From a bacterium (GTDB lineage: Bacteria > CG2-30-53-67), in contig JAJRUP010000013.1 of assembly GCA_024277725.1 (NCBI GenBank), forward strand, positions 1 through 48,283: a DNA stretch of 48,283 bases, written 5' to 3'. Position 1 is the first letter of the stretch; each line of letters begins with the position of its first letter. The notes beneath the pieces were generated by a model that did no database searches, had not been told where the DNA came from, and saw only the letters and a list, made by a program, of their open reading frames with translations. This document shows positions 35,128 to 44,437 of the stretch, in pieces. Made by a program: the position numbers and the translations under genes.

Positions 35128-36579
35128 ATGATCGACAAAAAAATCATGGTCATCGATGATGACGAGAGCATGCGCTGGGTCATCGGGAAAGCGCTCGAAA
35201 AGGAACAGTACGAAGTCCTGACGCTTGACTCCGCCGAGGCCGCAATGACGCGTCTGGAAACGGAGTCCTGGCCCTTGCTGATCCTCGATATCCGCATGCC
35301 CGGGATGAGCGGTCTGGAATTTCTGCAACAACTCCATGCATCGAAATGTCCCGCACAGGTCATCGTCATGACCGCACAGGCCACCATGAATAATGCCGTC
35401 GATGCGATGAAGTGGGGGGCCTTCGATTATCTTACCAAACCCTTCGATATGGAGACGCTCAAGGTTATTGTTGCCAAGGCCTTTCATGTTCTGGAACTGA
35501 ACGATGAAGTCGAAACATTGAAGGAAGAGATCAGGGACAAATTCGAGGCCGATACGGTCGTCGGCGAAAGTGCCGCCATGCAGGAGATTTTCAAGACCAT
35601 CGGCCGGGTTGCTGCGCGGGATGTGACGGTCCTCCTGACCGGAGAGAGCGGGACCGGCAAGGAGGTCCTGGCCCGGGCGATCCATTACCACAGCCCGCGA
35701 TTCGGAAAGTCCTTTGTGGCCGTTAATCTTGCTGCAATTCCCGATGACCTGATGGAATCGGAACTGTTCGGCCATGGAAAGGGGGCCTTCACCGGGGCGA
35801 TCTCCCGGAAGATCGGAAAATTTGAACAGGCCAACGGGGGTACCCTTTTCCTGGATGAAATCGGTGACCTGAAGATGAACCTGCAAACCAAGCTCCTTCG
35901 CGCCCTTCAGGAAAAGGAGATCGAGCGGGTTGGAGGGACGGGACCGATCCCGGTGGATGTGCGCATCCTGGCGGCGACCCATTGCGATCTCCAGGAGAAG
36001 GTCAAGGAGGGGCTTTTCCGGGACGATCTGTTTTTTCGCCTCAATGTGGTACCGATCCGGATCCCACCGCTCCGGGAACGGAAAGAGGATATCCCGCTGC
36101 TGTTGAAATTTTTCCTGGAAAAGGCCCGTCATGAACTGGGTACGGAGGTGACCGGCTATACGGAGGCAACGCTGGACTGCCTGCTGCAATACTTCTGGCC
36201 GGGAAACGTTCGGGAACTGGAAAACCTCGTCAAACGTGCGGTGGTGATGTCTCGGGGGCCGAATCTGACGTCGGAATATATCTGCAGCATCCTGCAGGAC
36301 GGCACAAAGAAAGAGGAGGCCGGGAAAAACAATTTCGATCTTCTCCTGCGCAACAACCTCTCCGACTTTGTTCAGAGAATGGTCCTGGCCGATGCCCGGG
36401 ATATCCGTAAGCTCGTTCTCGACCGGATCGAGGCCCCCCTGATTGAAATGGTCATGAAGGAGGTCGGTGGGAACCAGATCAAAGCCGCCCGTCTTCTCGG
36501 GATCAACCGGAATACCCTGCGAAAAAAAATCCGGGAATATCACATCGATCCCAAGTCTTTCCGGACGGTACCGAAATGA
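35128..36579 (+). CDS. NtrC-type sigma54-dependent response regulator
   Basis: The 483-residue protein has a receiver domain with Asp54 (LILDIRMPGMSG), an AAA+ domain with Walker A GESGTGKE (172-179), the sigma54-contacting GAFTGA (219-224) and Walker B GGTLFLDEIGD, and a C-terminal Fis-type helix-turn-helix (NQIKAARLLGINRNTLRKK). It activates sigma54 promoters when phosphorylated by the adjacent kinase. GAGGG precedes ATG 35128; upstream in-frame sequence belongs to ntrB in another frame. Confidence 0.94.
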   Translation: MIDKKIMVIDDDESMRWVIGKALEKEQYEVLTLDSAEAAMTRLETESWPLLILDIRMPGMSGLEFLQQLHASKCPAQVIVMTAQATMNNAVDAMKWGAFDYLTKPFDMETLKVIVAKAFHVLELNDEVETLKEEIRDKFEADTVVGESAAMQEIFKTIGRVAARDVTVLLTGESGTGKEVLARAIHYHSPRFGKSFVAVNLAAIPDDLMESELFGHGKGAFTGAISRKIGKFEQANGGTLFLDEIGDLKMNLQTKLLRALQEKEIERVGGTGPIPVDVRILAATHCDLQEKVKEGLFRDDLFFRLNVVPIRIPPLRERKEDIPLLLKFFLEKARHELGTEVTGYTEATLDCLLQYFWPGNVRELENLVKRAVVMSRGPNLTSEYICSILQDGTKKEEAGKNNFDLLLRNNLSDFVQRMVLADARDIRKLVLDRIEAPLIEMVMKEVGGNQIKAARLLGINRNTLRKKIREYHIDPKSFRTVPK

Positions 36580-36630
36580 GGCAGAACTCCGGAAGCCCAA
36601 AAAAATAAAGGGTTGAAGGCACTTTTCTCC

Positions 36631-36659
36631 TTGACAACTTCGGAATCCGTTGCTATTTT
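36631..36659 (+). promoter_or_regulatory. Sigma70-like promoter for the second HU gene
   Basis: TTGACA (36631-36636), 17-base spacer, TATTTT (36654-36659), 72 bases before the start codon. Confidence 0.6.
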
Positions 36660-36730
36660 GTTTTTCATCTATCTCACATACAGTCAACCATTTCCCAATA
36701 ACATAAACATCTTTCAGAGGAGGACGTTTG

Positions 36731-37000
36731 ATGACTAAAGCAAAGTTGATCGAAACGATGGCTTCAGATGCGAAGATCAGCAAGGCCTCTGCCGGAAAGG
36801 CATTGGACTCCATGATTAAATGCGTCACCAAGTCCCTCAAGAAAGGGGACAAGGTCACCCTGGTCGGTTTTGGAAGTTTCTCCGTTGTCAAACGAAAAGC
36901 CCGGACGGGTCGTAACCCCAAGACCGGCGAAACGATCAAGATCAAGGCCAAAAAGGTGCCGAAGTTTACTCCGGGAAAAGGCCTCCGCTCCGCTCTCTAA
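36731..37000 (+). CDS. HU-family DNA-binding protein
   Basis: The 89-residue protein has [21 protein letters not shown] and a short C terminus. It is the second HU/IHF-type gene in the window and only moderately similar to that at 27304, so the two are paralogues that may form hetero- or homodimers. GGAGG precedes the ATG. It has its own promoter and ends in a terminator at 37092. Confidence 0.93.
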   Translation: MTKAKLIETMASDAKISKASAGKALDSMIKCVTKSLKKGDKVTLVGFGSFSVVKRKARTGRNPKTGETIKIKAKKVPKFTPGKGLRSAL

Positions 37001-37091
37001 AAGAGGCGGAAAAGCTAAAAATCTATACCGTTGGGACCTGAATCAAAGAGATGGGATGCTTCGAAGGGTCGCAATGCCGTTGATTGCGTCG

Positions 37092-37129
37092 AATGAGGCG
37101 ATGGAAATTTTCCATTGCCTCATTTTTTG
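37092..37129 (+). terminator. Intrinsic terminator after the second HU gene
   Basis: A 14-16 bp stem (37092-37107/37109-37124), perfect except for one G-T pair, is followed by a T run. It lies directly before the tRNA promoter. Confidence 0.9.
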
Positions 37130-37131
37130 TC

Positions 37132-37160
37132 TTGACATTATCTTGCTAAATCCATTAAAT
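37132..37160 (+). promoter_or_regulatory. Promoter for tRNA-Val
   Basis: TTGACA (37132-37137), 17-base spacer, TTAAAT (37155-37160), 24 bases before the mature tRNA. Confidence 0.65.
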
Positions 37161-37183
37161 TTATACAGAAAATTTGTGGATAA

Positions 37184-37260
37184 AGGCGGTTAGCTCAGTT
37201 GGTTAGAGCGCCACGTTGACATCGTGGAGGTCGCTGGTTCAACTCCAGTACCGCCTACCA
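37184..37260 (+). tRNA. tRNA-Val (anticodon GAC)
   Basis: The 77-base cloverleaf has acceptor stem AGGCGGT/ACCGCCT with an A1-U72 end pair, a D arm GCTC/GAGC, anticodon stem CCACG/CGTGG with loop TTGACAT (anticodon GAC) and T arm GCTGG/CCAGT with loop TTCAACT. The CCA end is encoded. It decodes GUC and GUU. Confidence 0.96.
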
Positions 37261-37314
37261 TGTTTGGATTGTAATTCTGGGGAACATTTGTGAAATAAGC
37301 AGAATCGGCTGCAG

Positions 37315-37359
37315 GGGCATCACAGCAGTTTTCATGGATGTGATGCCCTTTTTGTTTTT
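37315..37359 (+). terminator. Intrinsic terminator or attenuator before thrS
   Basis: A perfect 10-bp stem GGGCATCACA/TGTGATGCCC (37315-37324/37339-37348) is followed by TTTTTGTTTTT. It ends only 17 bases before the thrS ATG. It may terminate the tRNA transcript or regulate read-through into thrS. No separate promoter is visible between it and thrS. Confidence 0.85.
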
Positions 37360-37375
37360 GAAAGCATCTTGTATC

Positions 37376-39325
37376 ATGGCGGGTGAAAAGATCAAAATTC
37401 AACTTGCGAAAGGTCCTGCCGGAGAGTTTGATACGGGAACGGATATCGCGACGGTATTAAAAACCCTGGCTCCGGACGACCGGAACCGTCCCGTCTGCGC
37501 AAAATGGAATGGAAAGTCTGTGGACCTCAGTTTTTCCATTACCCAACCTGCAGAAGTGGAAGGCATTCCCCTCGATTCTCCGGAAGGAGAGGATATCCTC
37601 CGTCATACGGCGGCCCATATTATGGCCCAAGCCGTGAAAGAACTCTTTCCCGGCACCCAGGTGGCTATCGGCCCGACCATCGAGAACGGGTTCTATTACG
37701 ATTTCGATACCGAACGTCCCCTGACACCGGAGGATCTGGACAAGATCACCCAACGGATCAAGGAAATCATCAAGAGGGATCTTCCCGTCGTTCGGAGCGA
37801 AATGCCCCGGGAGGAGGCCTTGGCCCTCTTTGCCGGGCGTCAGGAAAATTACAAGGTGGAACTGATCAACGACCTGGCGGATGAAGCGACCGTTTCACTC
37901 TACACCCAGGGGGATTATGTCGATCTCTGCCGGGGGCCGCATCTTCCGAAAACCTCCCTGCTGCGTCATTTCAAACTCCTCAGTGTCGCCGGGGCCTATT
38001 GGCGGGGCGACGAAAAAAAACCGATGCTCCAGCGAATCTACGGAACGGCTTTCGCCCGGAAGGAAGATCTCAAGAAGTACCTGCACATGCTTGAAGAGGC
38101 CAAGAAACGGGATCACCGGAAACTGGGCCGGCAGCTGGAACTTTTTGAGATCAATGATACGGCCGGCGGAGGATTGATCCTCTATCATCCCAAAGGGGCA
38201 CTGCTCCGCTGGATCCTGGAAGATTTCGAAAAACAGGAGCACCTCAGGCGAGGCTACCAACCGGTCATCGGTCCCCAGATCCTGAAAAGTGATACCTGGC
38301 GCATCTCGGGTCATTACGATTATTACAAGGAAAACATGTATTTCACCGAGATTGAAGGGAAGGAATACGGCATCAAGCCGATGAACTGTCCGGCGCACAT
38401 GATGATCTATCAGTCCAAGACCCGCAGTTACCGTGATCTCCCGATCCGCTTCTTTGAACTGGGCACGGTACACCGGCATGAAAAAACCGGTGTCCTTCAC
38501 GGTCTCCTCCGGGTCCGTGGATTTACCCAGGATGACGCCCATATCTTCTGTCTTCCGGAACAACTGACCGACGAAATTATCGGGGTCATCGATTTTATCA
38601 AGGATGTCATGAATGTCTTCGGGTTTGAGTATACCCTGGAGATCAGTACCCGTCCCGAGAAATCGATCGGATCCGATGAAGACTGGGAGCGGGCGACAAA
38701 GGCGCTGCAGGATGCGCTCCTTCGCCATGACCTTTCCTACGAGATCAATGAAGGCGACGGCGCTTTTTACGGTCCGAAGATTGATGTCAAGATACGGGAT
38801 GCCATTGGACGGAGCTGGCAATGTGCAACCATCCAGTGTGATTTCACCCTGCCGGAACGTTTCCAATTGACTTATGTCGGTTCCGACGGTTCCGAGCATC
38901 GACCGGTCATGCTCCACCGGGTAATTTTCGGTTCCCTGGAACGATTCATGGCGGTGCTCATTGAACATTATGCGGGAAAATTCCCCCTGTGGCTGGCCCC
39001 GACACAGGTGGTCATCATCAATATTACGGACCGGCAACTTGCCTACGCCGGGAAGCTGAAGGAACGGTTTGATGCCGCGGGGATCCGGACGGAACTGGAT
39101 GGGCGGCAAGAAAAGATGGGGTACAAAATCCGGGAAGCGCAGATGAAGAAGATCCCCTACATGGTGATCGTCGGTGACCGGGAGATGGAATCGTCCCGGA
39201 TTTCCCTGCGTTCCCGGGATCGCGGAGATCTCGGAACCCGTGAAGTTGAAGAGACCCTGCAGATGATCCGTACTGAAATCGATGAAAGACGTGACGGAAC
39301 GGAAACGGACGAAATTGGTACATAA
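37376..39325 (+). CDS. thrS: Threonyl-tRNA synthetase
   Basis: The 649-residue class II synthetase has a TGS domain (about 1-65), an editing domain with HTAAHIMAQ, and a catalytic core with MNCPAHMMIY (zinc Cys), FELGTVHRHEKTG and HRVIFGSLERF. A C-terminal anticodon-binding domain starts around residue 545. ATG 37376 (MAGEKIKIQL) is the sensible start although the ribosome binding site is weak; ATG 37334 would begin inside the terminator stem. It heads the thrS-infC-rpmI-rplT cluster. Confidence 0.96.
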   Translation: MAGEKIKIQLAKGPAGEFDTGTDIATVLKTLAPDDRNRPVCAKWNGKSVDLSFSITQPAEVEGIPLDSPEGEDILRHTAAHIMAQAVKELFPGTQVAIGPTIENGFYYDFDTERPLTPEDLDKITQRIKEIIKRDLPVVRSEMPREEALALFAGRQENYKVELINDLADEATVSLYTQGDYVDLCRGPHLPKTSLLRHFKLLSVAGAYWRGDEKKPMLQRIYGTAFARKEDLKKYLHMLEEAKKRDHRKLGRQLELFEINDTAGGGLILYHPKGALLRWILEDFEKQEHLRRGYQPVIGPQILKSDTWRISGHYDYYKENMYFTEIEGKEYGIKPMNCPAHMMIYQSKTRSYRDLPIRFFELGTVHRHEKTGVLHGLLRVRGFTQDDAHIFCLPEQLTDEIIGVIDFIKDVMNVFGFEYTLEISTRPEKSIGSDEDWERATKALQDALLRHDLSYEINEGDGAFYGPKIDVKIRDAIGRSWQCATIQCDFTLPERFQLTYVGSDGSEHRPVMLHRVIFGSLERFMAVLIEHYAGKFPLWLAPTQVVIINITDRQLAYAGKLKERFDAAGIRTELDGRQEKMGYKIREAQMKKIPYMVIVGDREMESSRISLRSRDRGDLGTREVEETLQMIRTEIDERRDGTETDEIGT

Positions 39326-39373
39326 CATCCGCCGGTGTGGGTGTCCCGGCACAATCTGATGGGAGGTGGTTCT

Positions 39374-39994
39374 ATACAACGAAGAGGCCCTCGAGGCAAA
39401 CAGCAGCGGAAGGAACGGATCAATGACGAGATCCGTGTCCCCGAAGTCCGGGTAGTGGATGAAGATGGAACACAACTCGGGATCCTGTCAACGCAGGAAG
39501 CTCTCCGGATTACAGAGGACAAAGGACTGGATCTGGTGGAAGTTGCGCCCATGGCCAAACCACCGGTCTGCCGCATCATGGATTACGGGAAGTTCCAGTA
39601 TCAGAAAAGCAAGAAGGCCAATCTCGCCCGGAAGAAGCAGCAGATCATCCATGTCAAAGAGGTGAAACTGAGGCCCAACACGGAGGAACATGATTTCGCC
39701 TTCAAGCTGCAGCATGCCGAACGATTTCTCAAGGATGGAAACAAGGCCAAGATCACCGTTCGCTTTCGCGGCAGGGAAATGATGTATGCCGATCGGAGCA
39801 AGGAAATGCTGGTGGATTTTGCCAACCGGCTTTCCGAAATCAGCGTCATTGAACTGATGCCGAAACGGGAAGGCCGGACGGTTGTCATGATCCTGGCGCC
39901 CAAGGCAGCGGCTGTTGGCTCCGGGAAAAAGAAACCGCCTGTTGCCTCCAACAAGAAACCGGCTCAGGAGAATCCGCCTGCGGCCGATTCATAA
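39374..39994 (+). CDS. infC: Translation initiation factor IF-3
   Basis: IF-3 is about 206 residues here. It has [15 protein letters not shown], the [19 protein letters not shown] hinge region and a C-terminal domain with [13 protein letters not shown], plus a Lys/Pro-rich tail. GGGAGG (39361-39366) sits seven bases before ATA 39374, and the next residues (QRRGPRG) are a normal IF-3 start. In-frame ATG 39359 would overlap the ribosome binding site. IF-3 genes classically use rare starts such as AUU so that IF-3 represses its own synthesis, and AUA fits this. It follows thrS by about 48 bases. Confidence 0.93.
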   Translation: MQRRGPRGKQQRKERINDEIRVPEVRVVDEDGTQLGILSTQEALRITEDKGLDLVEVAPMAKPPVCRIMDYGKFQYQKSKKANLARKKQQIIHVKEVKLRPNTEEHDFAFKLQHAERFLKDGNKAKITVRFRGREMMYADRSKEMLVDFANRLSEISVIELMPKREGRTVVMILAPKAAAVGSGKKKPPVASNKKPAQENPPAADS

Positions 39995-40020
39995 TTTTCT
40001 TTCTAAAGGAGTGCCCGAAA

Positions 40021-40218
40021 ATGCCGAAGATCAAGACACACCGCGGAGCGGCAAAGCGTTTCAAAAAAACCGCTTCCGGGAAGATAAAACGGAGCAAGGC
40101 CTATGCCAGCAATATCTTGACGACAAAATCGCGGAAACGGAAACGGGGACTGCGGAAGTCCACGACGGCCGACAGTACCAATCTCAAAACGATCCGAAAG
40201 CTCATTCCCTACGTGTGA
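40021..40218 (+). CDS. rpmI: 50S ribosomal protein L35
   Basis: The 65-residue basic protein begins [17 protein letters not shown], the L35 signature. AAAGGAG lies 10 bases before the ATG. It sits between infC and rplT as in most bacteria. Confidence 0.97.
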   Translation: MPKIKTHRGAAKRFKKTASGKIKRSKAYASNILTTKSRKRKRGLRKSTTADSTNLKTIRKLIPYV

Positions 40219-40279
40219 GCACCCGTTCCGCCACGTTGCCGTGAATCAATTGTAAAGTACGTACCAGGAGGAAACAGTC

Positions 40280-40645
40280 ATGCCGAGAGTCAAAGGGGGT
40301 AATCGACGTCTTACCCGCAGGAAGAGGATTTTAAAGCAGGCAAAGGGGTTCTATGGAGCCCGTAAAAACCTGTTTCGTACCGCCATCGAAGCGGTGGATC
40401 GATCGATGCAGGAGGCCTACATCGGGCGGAAACTCCGGAAACGGGATTTCCGGTCTCTCTGGATTATCCGGATCAATGCTGCCGCCCGGGAGCAGGGGAT
40501 TTCCTACAGCCGCTTAATCCAGGGACTGAAAAATGCACAGGTTGGAATCAACCGTAAGATGATGGCCGAACTGGCCGTTCACCATCCTCAGGATTTTGCC
40601 CAACTGGCGGAGATTGCCAAGAACAACCTTGCACCCCAGTCCTGA
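40280..40645 (+). CDS. rplT: 50S ribosomal protein L20
   Basis: The 121-residue protein has the L20 signatures MPRVKGGNRRLTRRKRILKQAKGFYGARKNLFRTA (at 1-35) and WIIRINAAAREQGISYSRL. It binds 23S rRNA and in many bacteria represses its own operon. AGGAGG precedes the ATG. Confidence 0.97.
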   Translation: MPRVKGGNRRLTRRKRILKQAKGFYGARKNLFRTAIEAVDRSMQEAYIGRKLRKRDFRSLWIIRINAAAREQGISYSRLIQGLKNAQVGINRKMMAELAVHHPQDFAQLAEIAKNNLAPQS

Positions 40646-40680
40646 TACTTCTGTTTTCATTGGCTCTATAGCAGCAAGAC

Positions 40681-40766
40681 ATCCTGCGAAGGATACACCC
40701 TGTACTGCAGGGTGTTCGATGCACCGTGTACCCCGCGCATTCCGGTTCTTGCCGTCATTGACGGCA
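40681..40766 (+). promoter_or_regulatory. Structured leader between rplT and pheS
   Basis: Three hairpins lie in the 195-base gap: ATCCT-GCGA-AGGAT (40681-40694, GNRA loop), then immediately ACACCCTG/CAGGGTGT (40695-40715), and TGCCGTC/GACGGCA (40750-40766). None has a T run. A regulatory leader for pheST is possible. No phenylalanine-rich leader peptide was found. Confidence 0.5.
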
Positions 40767-40840
40767 GTCACCAACAGGTTATTTTCCGAATTCTGAAGAT
40801 CGGTGAGGGGGGGTGCAGGCTGCATGACGGACAAGGCGAT

Positions 40841-41866
40841 ATGTCTGAACTAATTGAAAAACTGAAAACCATCGAGTCCGATACGGAGAAACGGCTCCTG
40901 CAGGCGTCCACCCTGGCGGAGGTTCAGGATTGTAAGGTCCGCATCCTGGGAAAGAAGGGGGAATTGACGAAACTCCTTGCCGGGATGAAGGATCTGTCTC
41001 CTGCCGAGCGCCCTGTCGTCGGGAAGGTTGTCAACGAGGTCAAGCAGAGACTGAACCGCTCTTTTGAGCGACGCAGTGGGGAGATCGAACATCAGGAACG
41101 GGAACAGCGTCTTCGTGAGGAACGCCTTGACATTACCCTCCCCGGACGTCCCCGACATCGCGGCGCTCTCCACCCGATTACCCGGACCTTTCAAAAAATC
41201 GAAACCATTTTTACGGGTCTCGGCTTTCAGGTGGCCGAAGGACCGGAGATTGAAGAAGATTTCTACAATTTTGAAGCCCTGAATATTCCCAAGGACCATC
41301 CGGCACGGGACATGCAAGATACCTTTTATATCGCCGAGGAGGTTCTTCTGCGGACCCACACTTCCCCTGTCCAGGTCCGAACCATGAAAAAACAGTCCCC
41401 GCCGGTCCGGATCATCGCCCCCGGAAAGGTCTACCGCTGTGATGCCGATGTTTCTCATACTCCGATGTTTCACCAGGTGGAAGGACTGTTGGTGGACCGC
41501 GGGATCCGTTTCGGTGATCTCAAGGGGATTCTGGAGATCTTCCTTCACCGGATGTTCGGGGAAGATGTGGGGATCCGTTTTCGGCCGAGTTTTTTCCCCT
41601 TCACGGAACCTTCCGCCGAAGTCGATATTGCCTGCGTGATTTGCAACGGGAAGGGATGTCGCGTTTGCAAGCATTCCGGATGGCTGGAAATCCTCGGTGC
41701 AGGGATGGTCGACCCCGAGGTCTTCCGAAGCGTTGGTTACGATCCGGAAGAGGTTTCGGGATTTGCCTTCGGCATGGGGGTGGAGCGGATCGCGATGCTG
41801 TGTTACCGGATCGACGATATCCGGCTCTTTTTTGAAAACGATCTGCATTTCCTGTCACAATTCTAA
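40841..41866 (+). CDS. pheS: Phenylalanyl-tRNA synthetase alpha subunit
   Basis: The 341-residue class II catalytic subunit has an N-terminal coiled coil, GRPRHRGALHPIT, FEALNIPKDHPARDMQDTFY, motif 2 around VYRCDADVSHTPMFHQVEG and motif 3 GFAFGMGVERIAML. ATG 40841 (MSELIEKLK) matches the family; the frame open upstream to 40712 is not conserved-looking. Its binding site AAGG is weak. It pairs with pheT 102 bases downstream. Confidence 0.96.
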   Translation: MSELIEKLKTIESDTEKRLLQASTLAEVQDCKVRILGKKGELTKLLAGMKDLSPAERPVVGKVVNEVKQRLNRSFERRSGEIEHQEREQRLREERLDITLPGRPRHRGALHPITRTFQKIETIFTGLGFQVAEGPEIEEDFYNFEALNIPKDHPARDMQDTFYIAEEVLLRTHTSPVQVRTMKKQSPPVRIIAPGKVYRCDADVSHTPMFHQVEGLLVDRGIRFGDLKGILEIFLHRMFGEDVGIRFRPSFFPFTEPSAEVDIACVICNGKGCRVCKHSGWLEILGAGMVDPEVFRSVGYDPEEVSGFAFGMGVERIAMLCYRIDDIRLFFENDLHFLSQF

Positions 41867-41968
41867 ATGGTCCTGTTCAGAAATAGTGCGACGCACTTCA
41901 ATGCCACCGTATTTGCGAATCGGGCCACATAAGATGAACAAGCGACAAATTAAAGATGAGAACTTCCG

Positions 41969-44374
41969 ATGCTGATCAGTCTCAACTGGTTAAAAGATTT
42001 CATCGCCCTTGAAGGGTCCGCCGGGGAGCTTGCCGAACGCCTGACCATGGCCGGTCTGGAGGTGGAATCGGTGCAGTCTCTGTCGGAAGGATTCGAGCAC
42101 TTGGTGGTCGGCCGGATCCTTCAGAAAGCCCCCCATCCCGACTCCGATCATTTGACCCTTTGCCGGGTCGACGTGGGGAAAAAAGAGCTCCGGATCATCT
42201 GCGGCGCTCCCAATCATGAGCAGGGCGACAAGGTGATCGTCGCCCTGCCGGGTGCCCGTCTACCCAACGGCATGGAAATCGTCCCCACAACGATCCGTGG
42301 GATAGAGTCCTTCGGTATGATCTGCTCCGAAAAAGAGATGGGCCTCTCCGATGATTCCACCGGTGTGATGATACTTCCGGAAGATGTCGTCGTAGGAACT
42401 CCGGCGGCGGACGTTCTGGGACGTAACGATACCGTCCTCGAAATCGATTTGACGCCGAACCGTCCGGATTGCCTCAGTCATTTCGGTGTGGCTCGGGAGA
42501 TTGCTGCCTTAACGGGTTTCCCCCTGACCCCTCCCACGGTGAAGATCGTGGAAGAGGGGCCAAAGATCGCGACGCGGACCTCCGTCCAGGTTCATGAACC
42601 GGACCTCTGTCCCCGTTATACCTGTCGCGTGATCGAGAACGTCTCCATCGGCCCCTCACCGCTCTGGATGCAGGAAAGGCTGCGTGCGGTGGGGCTCCGG
42701 TCGATCAACAATGTTGTGGATGTCACCAACTATGTTCTCATGGAACAGGGGCATCCCCTCCATGCCTTTGACTATGATCTTCTCAGTGGAAACCGGATCG
42801 AGGTCCGTCGGGCGGAAAAGGGGGAAAAGACACGCACCCTGGACGATGTGGAACGAACCCTCGACTCCGGAATGCTGGTGATCTGCGATGCGGAAAAACC
42901 GGTCGCTATTGCCGGTGTCATGGGGTGCGGCAACAGCGAGGTCAACGACGGGACCCGGCGGATCCTCCTGGAAGCCGCCTGTTTCCAGCCGACCTCGATC
43001 CGAAGGACGGCAAAAAGACTGGGACTGCATTCGGAATCGTCCCACCGTTTTGAGCGGGGGACGGACATTGAAGGGTTGGTAACGGCCCTGGATCGCGCCG
43101 CCTCCTTGATCCAGTCTCTGGCCGGAGGCACGGTTGCGAAGGGACGGATCGATGTCTACCCGGTGCGCCCTCCAAAAAGGGTGATTCCCCTGCGTGTCGC
43201 AAAGGTGAAAGAACTGCTCGGGATTTCGCTTTCTCCGGAAGAGACCGGTCGGATTCTGGGAAGCCTTCAGCTGCCCCTGGAGTACAGTGATAAGGAAACC
43301 CTTCAGGTCGGCATCCCGACCTTCCGGGTTGATCTGGAACGTGAAATCGATCTCATCGAAGAAATCGCCCGGATTTATGGTTACAACCGTATTCCGAGTA
43401 CCCGTCTGACGGCAACACTTGAGCCGGGAGGAACGACCCGGAGTCGGCAATTGACGATGCAGGTGCGCCAGGCCCTGGTGGCGGAAGGATTTTTCGAGAC
43501 AATTCACTACAGTTTTCACAATCCCGACGACCTTGATCTGCTCGGATTGGAGGTGGACGACCCCCTGCACGATCCGATCGCGATTCAGAATCCCCTGAGC
43601 CGGGATCAAAGCGTCATGCGGACCACACTTCTCCCCGGCCTGCTTCACAATCTGCAGCAGAACCTGAAGCGTTTCCGGTCCGATGTACGCCTCTTTGAAG
43701 TGGGGCGTGTTTTTCAAAAAACCACGGATCGTCCTGCCCTGGAAAGGGACCGGTTGGCCGGCGTGGTTTCCGGACTGGAAGTCCTGCCGGGATGGGACCG
43801 GGCACCGCGAGAGGTCGATTTCTTTGACGTCAAGACCATCCTTGAAAGCCTCATGAGCGGGATCGGCATTCCGTCCCTGCGGTGGGTTGCACTGGAAACG
43901 CTCCCTTACCTCCATCCCGGGAAAAGTGCATGGCTCAGGAAGGATGGTACGTCTCTCGGTTTTCTGGGGGAACTGCATCCGGAAGTCATGAAACGCTTTG
44001 ATCTGCCGCAGCGGGCCCTCTATTTTGAACTCGATCTTGAGGCGACTTTTCAGGCGGCTTCGGAAGCGGTCCTCTACCGTCCGGCGATTCGATTCCCTGC
44101 CGTGGAACGGGATATCGCGCTGATTGTCGACGATGACCTTCCGGCCGGGGCGGTCGATTCAATGATCCGGGAGGTTGCACCGGACCTCATTCGTGATGTC
44201 CGTCTTTTTGACCTCTACCGGGGAAAGCCGATCCCCGCCGGCAAGAAAAGCCTTGCCTTTTCCATTCGCTTTCAGGCCGAAGACCGGACCTTGACGGACA
44301 AGGAGATCAACGGTATCCGTGACAAGATCGTGGAGCAATTAAAGGAAAGATTCGGTGCTGCCCTGCGTGATTAG
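41969..44374 (+). CDS. pheT: Phenylalanyl-tRNA synthetase beta subunit
   Basis: The 801-residue subunit has an N-terminal tRNA-binding (EMAP-like) domain, the B3/B4 editing domain, a B5 domain with the [14 protein letters not shown] segment, and a C-terminal ferredoxin-fold anticodon-binding domain ([16 protein letters not shown] onward). Length is standard. The 102-base pheS-pheT gap contains a short AGTGCG/GCACT-type palindrome near 41885-41898. Confidence 0.96.
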   Translation: MLISLNWLKDFIALEGSAGELAERLTMAGLEVESVQSLSEGFEHLVVGRILQKAPHPDSDHLTLCRVDVGKKELRIICGAPNHEQGDKVIVALPGARLPNGMEIVPTTIRGIESFGMICSEKEMGLSDDSTGVMILPEDVVVGTPAADVLGRNDTVLEIDLTPNRPDCLSHFGVAREIAALTGFPLTPPTVKIVEEGPKIATRTSVQVHEPDLCPRYTCRVIENVSIGPSPLWMQERLRAVGLRSINNVVDVTNYVLMEQGHPLHAFDYDLLSGNRIEVRRAEKGEKTRTLDDVERTLDSGMLVICDAEKPVAIAGVMGCGNSEVNDGTRRILLEAACFQPTSIRRTAKRLGLHSESSHRFERGTDIEGLVTALDRAASLIQSLAGGTVAKGRIDVYPVRPPKRVIPLRVAKVKELLGISLSPEETGRILGSLQLPLEYSDKETLQVGIPTFRVDLEREIDLIEEIARIYGYNRIPSTRLTATLEPGGTTRSRQLTMQVRQALVAEGFFETIHYSFHNPDDLDLLGLEVDDPLHDPIAIQNPLSRDQSVMRTTLLPGLLHNLQQNLKRFRSDVRLFEVGRVFQKTTDRPALERDRLAGVVSGLEVLPGWDRAPREVDFFDVKTILESLMSGIGIPSLRWVALETLPYLHPGKSAWLRKDGTSLGFLGELHPEVMKRFDLPQRALYFELDLEATFQAASEAVLYRPAIRFPAVERDIALIVDDDLPAGAVDSMIREVAPDLIRDVRLFDLYRGKPIPAGKKSLAFSIRFQAEDRTLTDKEINGIRDKIVEQLKERFGAALRD

Positions 44375-44437
44375 ATTCGACAGGCGCATCAGATTTTGAA
44401 GTCCCCCGTTACGAATAAAACTGCTTAGAGGGTAGAC

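Noticed and set aside
37261-37375. T-box riboswitch before thrS
   Set aside because: No recognisable T-box sequence or specifier-loop structure; only the terminator stem is clear.
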